Shown here: piece after piece, positions 6,291 through 9,536 of the stretch
How positions within the stretch are numbered: the first letter of the stretch is position 1
Layout of the letters: every line of letters starts with the position of its first letter
Assembly: GCA_023398615.1 (NCBI GenBank)
Contig: JAEWSD010000198.1
Location: 1-9,536 of the forward strand
DNA length: 9,536 nucleotides
Reading direction: 5' to 3'
From: Bacillota bacterium
GTDB lineage: Bacteria > Bacillota > Clostridia > Lachnospirales > Lachnospiraceae
Position numbers and translations under genes: made by a program
Notes under the pieces: generated by a model
Databases searched by the model: none
What the model was told of the DNA's origin: nothing
Seen by the model: the letters and a program-made list of their open reading frames with translations, nothing else

Positions 6291-7613
6291 ATGAAGACCT
6301 TATATATCTCAGATTTAGACGGCACTTTATTAAACGGTGAAGCTGAGCTCTCGGAGTATACCGTACAAACAATAAATACTCTGATTAAACAGGGAATCCA
6401 TTTCACCACGGCAACCGCAAGAACTGCCGCTACCGTGGCAAACATACTGAAGCCGCTTGACGTCAATACTCCGGTCGTACTTATGAACGGGGCTCTGATC
6501 TATGACATGGCAGCTATGAAATATTTGAAAATACATTACTTTACAAAAGACGCATTCAGGGCCGTAACCGACGTACTTAAGGAGTTCCGCCTGACAGGCT
6601 TTTTGTATGAGGTACGTGATAACACCTTAAATACCTATTATGAACACTTAGCTTCCGATTATATGCGCGAATTTTATGAGGAACGCGTGAGGAAATACCG
6701 AAAACCTTTCAAGCAGGTATCCGATTTCTCCCTTCTTAATCCGGAACATATGGTATACTTCTCCATATTAAATAAAAAAGAAACCATCGAGCCTGCTTAT
6801 CGGCTGTTGAAAGAAATTCCGGGCATCGCAATGGCATTTTATAAAGACATCTATTCTGAGGAGGATACCTGGTACCTGGAGATCTTCAGTGACAAGGCTA
6901 CCAAATATAACGCCGTACAATATCTGCGGACCCGTTACCAATATGATTACGTGATAGGCTTTGGAGATAACCTGAACGACCTTCCTTTATTTAAAGCGTG
7001 TGATGAAACCTGTGCCGTTGCAAATGCCAAGGAAGAAGTGAAGACGGAGGCGACTCATCTCATAGAAAGCAACCAGAAGGACGGAGTTGCCCGCTGGCTT
7101 AAAGATCATGCCGTTCAGCACACCTATTTCTATCAGACCGTGCTTGGAAGGATCGGCATCACGGAAAACGGTACTGCCATCACCTCCGTGTTCTATTGCA
7201 GGTCCGATGAGACGGAGGATATTCCGGATACAATCATAGAAGAAACGCCCCTGTTAAAGGAAGCCGTCGGACAGCTTGAGGAATATTTCTGCGGAAAACG
7301 CGAAACCTTTACCCTTTCTCTTGCTCCAATGGGCACACCATTCCAAAGAAGGGTATGGGAAGCATTAAGAACGATACCGTATGGGGAAACCCGGAGCTAC
7401 AAACAGATAGCCGAGTATGTCGGTAATCCGAAGGCCTCCCGCGCAGTCGGCATGGCAAACAACAGGAATCCCATTGCAATCATGATACCCTGTCACCGTG
7501 TGATCGGTGCAGGCGGAAGCCTGGTCGGATATGCCGGCGGCCTGACTATTAAACAGCAATTGCTTGATATAGAAAATATAAAGAAAAAATATTCTTCCTA
7601 CCCGGAAGGCTAA
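6291..7613 (+). CDS. Fusion of Cof-type HAD phosphatase and O6-methylguanine-DNA methyltransferase
   Basis: 440 residues in one open frame. Residues 1-272 form a complete HAD-IIB (Cof-type) phosphatase: motif I SDLDGTLL (D8, D10), motif II TARTA (about T43), motif III K205, motif IV GFGDNLND (D226, D230), with the C2 cap between. Residues about 276-440 form an Ogt/MGMT protein: a small N-terminal ribonuclease-like part (from YFYQTVLG), then the DNA-binding helix-turn-helix with arginine finger R384 in ASRAVG, and the suicide site PCHRV with acceptor C401, followed by GYAGG and a likely E428. The MGMT half transfers the alkyl group from O6-alkylguanine to its own cysteine; the HAD half should dephosphorylate a small metabolite. 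No in-frame Met or stop lies at the junction, so separate translation is unlikely. GGAG at 6282-6285 precedes the ATG. The MFS gene follows after 30 bases, likely in the same transcript. Confidence 0.93.
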   Translation: MKTLYISDLDGTLLNGEAELSEYTVQTINTLIKQGIHFTTATARTAATVANILKPLDVNTPVVLMNGALIYDMAAMKYLKIHYFTKDAFRAVTDVLKEFRLTGFLYEVRDNTLNTYYEHLASDYMREFYEERVRKYRKPFKQVSDFSLLNPEHMVYFSILNKKETIEPAYRLLKEIPGIAMAFYKDIYSEEDTWYLEIFSDKATKYNAVQYLRTRYQYDYVIGFGDNLNDLPLFKACDETCAVANAKEEVKTEATHLIESNQKDGVARWLKDHAVQHTYFYQTVLGRIGITENGTAITSVFYCRSDETEDIPDTIIEETPLLKEAVGQLEEYFCGKRETFTLSLAPMGTPFQRRVWEALRTIPYGETRSYKQIAEYVGNPKASRAVGMANNRNPIAIMIPCHRVIGAGGSLVGYAGGLTIKQQLLDIENIKKKYSSYPEG

Positions 7614-7643
7614 AATCTACAGAAAGATAAAATTGGAGGTACT

Positions 7644-8867
7644 ATGGAGAAACTGGCAAAACAGTTGACTGTTAAGTATGCTTTTTTACAGGGCACATTC
7701 TGGATGAGTGAATGCAGCATATGCAGCTTTGCTGCGGTATACCTTAAATCAAGAGAATTCACAAATGTTCAGATCGGACTTGTATTGGCGCTTGCCTCAA
7801 TACTTTCCATACTGCTCCAGCCCCTTATTGCTTCTTTCGCGGATAAATCGAAGAAAATATCCCTTCGTTCTATCGTTATCCTGATTATGATTATTACAAT
7901 GGCACTGGGTATTACTCTATGGGTATTGCCAAACTCTTTCTACCTGGTAGCAAGCTCGTATGTCCTGATCAATTCGCTCCAGTATACCTTGAGTCCTCTT
8001 TTCAATTCGCTGGCCATAGAGTACATAAATAAAGGGGTTCCACTAAATTACGGTCTCGCCAGAGGACTGGGTTCCATCTCATTTGCCGTGATATCTTCCG
8101 TTCTGGGAGTCCTGGTGAATCGCTTCGGGCCTAATATTCTGCTTAATATCTTTCTCATTAATTACATATTTGTTATTATATCCGCCTACTCCTTCAAAGC
8201 TGAGCTTCCGCAGACGGCAGAGTCCAAAGCATTCCATAGTAATACGGAGGAAGACAGAACCGCACCCATCGGAATCTTTCAATTCTTTATTAAGTACAAG
8301 AAATATATGCTGCAATTAGTTGGAATCGCAATGCTTTTTTATTCGAGCAGCCTTATTAATACCTATCTGATCAATATTGTTGAGAATGTCGGCGGCAACA
8401 GTACGAATATGGGCATTTCCCTTTCCATTGCCGCCAGTTTGGAGCTACCGACAATGGCGGCTTTTATCTTTCTGGTAAAAAAAATAAAATGCAGTACCCT
8501 GGTGAAGATATCTGCATTTTTTTTCCTTATTAAGGTTTTATTAACCTGGCTGGCGCCAAATGTTCCAACCGTATATATCGCAATGGCATTCCAAATGATT
8601 TCCTTTGCATTATTTACACCTGCTTCCGTTTACTATGTCAATGCCGTCATCGGCGGAAAAGACAAGGTGAAGGGCCAGGCCATGCTGGGTGTTGCATCCA
8701 GTGGGATCTCCGGTACGGCTGCCAGCATAACCGGCGGAAAGCTGCTTGATACCGTAGGCGTTGCCGACATGCTGCTCGTCGGGTCAATAGTAACCGGGAT
8801 CGGCTTAATTATAATATTCCTTACCACAGAGAATACCGGTAAGTTTAATCTGAATGATATAAGATGA
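7644..8867 (+). CDS. MFS transporter, 12 transmembrane segments
   Basis: 407 residues, very hydrophobic, with two six-helix halves split by a polar loop at about 188-210. After helix 2 there is an A-like motif, about residues 62-75 (ASFADKSKKISLR), typical of the major facilitator superfamily. The overall look, with a short N-terminus and a small first loop (WMSECSICSFAAVYL), resembles the MFS_1-like/LacY-related group, which includes sugar and phenylpropionate carriers. No substrate can be named. GGAGG four bases before the ATG supports the start. It lies 30 bases after the HAD-Ogt gene and so probably shares its promoter; export of a toxic alkylating compound is possible but unsupported. 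An A8 run (8477-8484) and a T8 run (8517-8524) occur within a hairpin-forming segment of the gene. Confidence 0.88.
   Translation: MEKLAKQLTVKYAFLQGTFWMSECSICSFAAVYLKSREFTNVQIGLVLALASILSILLQPLIASFADKSKKISLRSIVILIMIITMALGITLWVLPNSFYLVASSYVLINSLQYTLSPLFNSLAIEYINKGVPLNYGLARGLGSISFAVISSVLGVLVNRFGPNILLNIFLINYIFVIISAYSFKAELPQTAESKAFHSNTEEDRTAPIGIFQFFIKYKKYMLQLVGIAMLFYSSSLINTYLINIVENVGGNSTNMGISLSIAASLELPTMAAFIFLVKKIKCSTLVKISAFFFLIKVLLTWLAPNVPTVYIAMAFQMISFALFTPASVYYVNAVIGGKDKVKGQAMLGVASSGISGTAASITGGKLLDTVGVADMLLVGSIVTGIGLIIIFLTTENTGKFNLNDIR
8482..8524. repeat. Intragenic inverted repeat with A and T tracts in the MFS gene
   Basis: AAAATGCAG (8486-8494) and CTGCATTTT (8512-8520) form a perfect 9-bp inverted repeat around a 17-base centre; after one mismatch, three more A-T pairs extend it. 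In plus-strand RNA the stem ends in a run of U and in minus-strand RNA too, so it resembles a bidirectional intrinsic terminator placed inside a coding region. The Lys/Phe-rich protein sequence here partly explains the tracts. Confidence 0.45.
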
Positions 8868-8874
8868 CTTCCCT

Positions 8875-9468
8875 TTATTGTTCCCTTACCTGGCGCTGCT
8901 TTTTGAAACCGGCGCTGGACGGAATGAATACGACATTCTTTAACGGCTGCCATACAAAAGACGCAATTCCGAAATCAATCATGCTGTGTATAACGGTACC
9001 GATTCCTACAAGGCCGATAACGGCAACCAGGTAGCCCTTACTATAATAGAGCTCAGTCATCTGGTTCCCCCAATAGAAAACAGTAACAACCGCTACCTCA
9101 CATACTGCATGTACAAGTGACATAGCCAGTCCGAATAGCACCGCTCCTTTCGTAGACTGCAGGATATTTCCTTTCTTCTTTAACAGAAAGGCACCTAACC
9201 CTGCAAAAACGATATGGGACAAGGCCCGCAGGACGATAATCAGCGGAAAGCCTGCAAGCAGGAAGCCAAAGCTGGTAACAAGCGCAACAGATACCGCAAT
9301 CGGAGGTGACAGAAACATCGCTATAAAAATCGGAACATGGCTTGCCAAAGTAAAGGAAGCAGGCTCCAACAGAATTTTAAAGGGAGAATACACAGGAATT
9401 ATGATCCCAATCGCACAAAGCAGTGCTGCAATAACCATAGATTGTAATTTGTAATGTTGTTTCATCAT
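8875..9468 (-). CDS. ECF transporter S component, NiaX-like
   Basis: About 197 residues with some six hydrophobic segments (about 10-27, 38-55, 57-72, 75-96, 108-133 and 145-172), the size and character of substrate-binding S components of energy-coupling factor transporters. Segments such as PASFTLASHVPIF, AGFPLIIVLRALSH and LVHAVCEV resemble my recall of NiaX-type niacin transporters, so niacin is a reasonable but unproven substrate. It would need the shared EcfA/EcfA'/EcfT module, which is not in this window. Two adjacent ATG codons (9466-9468 and 9463-9465) compete; AGAGG at 9471-9475 is only 2 bases from the first but 5 from the second, so the second may be used. The stop is 7 bases from the convergent MFS stop, with no terminator between them. 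A pair of overlapping inverted repeats lies just upstream. Confidence 0.8.
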   Translation of the reverse strand: MMKQHYKLQSMVIAALLCAIGIIIPVYSPFKILLEPASFTLASHVPIFIAMFLSPPIAVSVALVTSFGFLLAGFPLIIVLRALSHIVFAGLGAFLLKKKGNILQSTKGAVLFGLAMSLVHAVCEVAVVTVFYWGNQMTELYYSKGYLVAVIGLVGIGTVIHSMIDFGIASFVWQPLKNVVFIPSSAGFKKQRQVREQ

Positions 9469-9480
9469 AACCTCTTTTCC

Positions 9481-9501
9481 GCAGCTTAAGCTGCAAGCTT
9501 A
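9481..9501 (-). promoter_or_regulatory. Overlapping inverted repeats in the leader of the ECF S component
   Basis: GCAGCTTAAGCTGC (9481-9494) is a perfect 14-bp palindrome, or a 5-bp hairpin with a TTAA loop, ending a few bases before the Shine-Dalgarno at 9471-9475. It overlaps a second inverted repeat, TAAGCT (9487-9492) with AGCTTA (9496-9501) around a 3-base loop. As RNA the two hairpins cannot coexist; as DNA the palindrome could be an operator. No good promoter is visible in the 68 bases of upstream sequence available. Confidence 0.4.
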
Positions 9502-9536
9502 GAATGGTGATTTTTGTATCGGAACAGATGCCTTCC

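Noticed and set aside
6122..6466. 114-codon minus-strand frame across the divergent promoter and the start of the HAD-Ogt gene
   Set aside because: It lies opposite a clear gene, covers both candidate promoters, and its protein has no recognisable pattern.
9469..9536. Riboswitch upstream of the ECF S component
   Set aside because: Only 68 bases are visible and they do not show the conserved cores of TPP, FMN, THF, cobalamin or preQ1 riboswitches that I can recall; only the small overlapping hairpins can be supported.

Overview
The window looks like chromosomal DNA from an anaerobic Firmicute, most likely a Lachnospiraceae/Clostridia member. This is an inference from strong GGAGG-type ribosome binding sites, moderate base composition, consensus sigma-A-like promoters, a Gram-positive SH3b-amidase lipoprotein, an orphan ECF transporter S component and an M42 peptidase. 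There is no sign of phage, IS elements, CRISPR, tRNA or rRNA. All full-length genes are intact and the density is high.

Layout. (1) Positions 1-237 are the 3' end of a plus-strand gene, probably a PaaK/CapK-type adenylate-forming ligase. It converges on (2) a minus-strand pair at 279-2175: a four-helix membrane protein with a double zinc ribbon, then an SH3b/Amidase_3 lipoprotein, driven by a promoter at 2211-2239 whose -35 lies in an AT-rich inverted repeat. (3) A 223-base gap holds that promoter and no gene. (4) A minus-strand run at 2399-6073, read right to left, encodes an STM3941-like membrane protein (GTG start), a phosphoglycolate-phosphatase-like HAD hydrolase, exonuclease III, a kynurenine-formamidase-like cyclase and an M42 metallopeptidase. 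It may be one transcript from the promoter at 6119-6147. (5) A 217-base divergent promoter region. (6) A plus-strand pair at 6291-8867: a single protein fusing a Cof-type HAD phosphatase to an O6-methylguanine-DNA methyltransferase, followed by a 12-helix MFS transporter. (7) Seven bases further on, the convergent minus-strand gene for an ECF S component resembling the niacin transporter NiaX, whose leader holds overlapping inverted repeats.

The most interesting theme is DNA repair paired with HAD phosphatases on both sides of the divergent promoter region. On the minus strand a Gph-like phosphatase precedes exonuclease III, which fits disposal of phosphoglycolate released from oxidised DNA 3' ends. 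On the plus strand an HAD phosphatase is fused to a suicide alkyl-DNA repair protein. The zinc-ribbon membrane protein and the amidase form a separate, plausibly cell-envelope pair. I do not see a wholly new multi-gene system; the HAD-Ogt fusion is the best candidate for something under-described.
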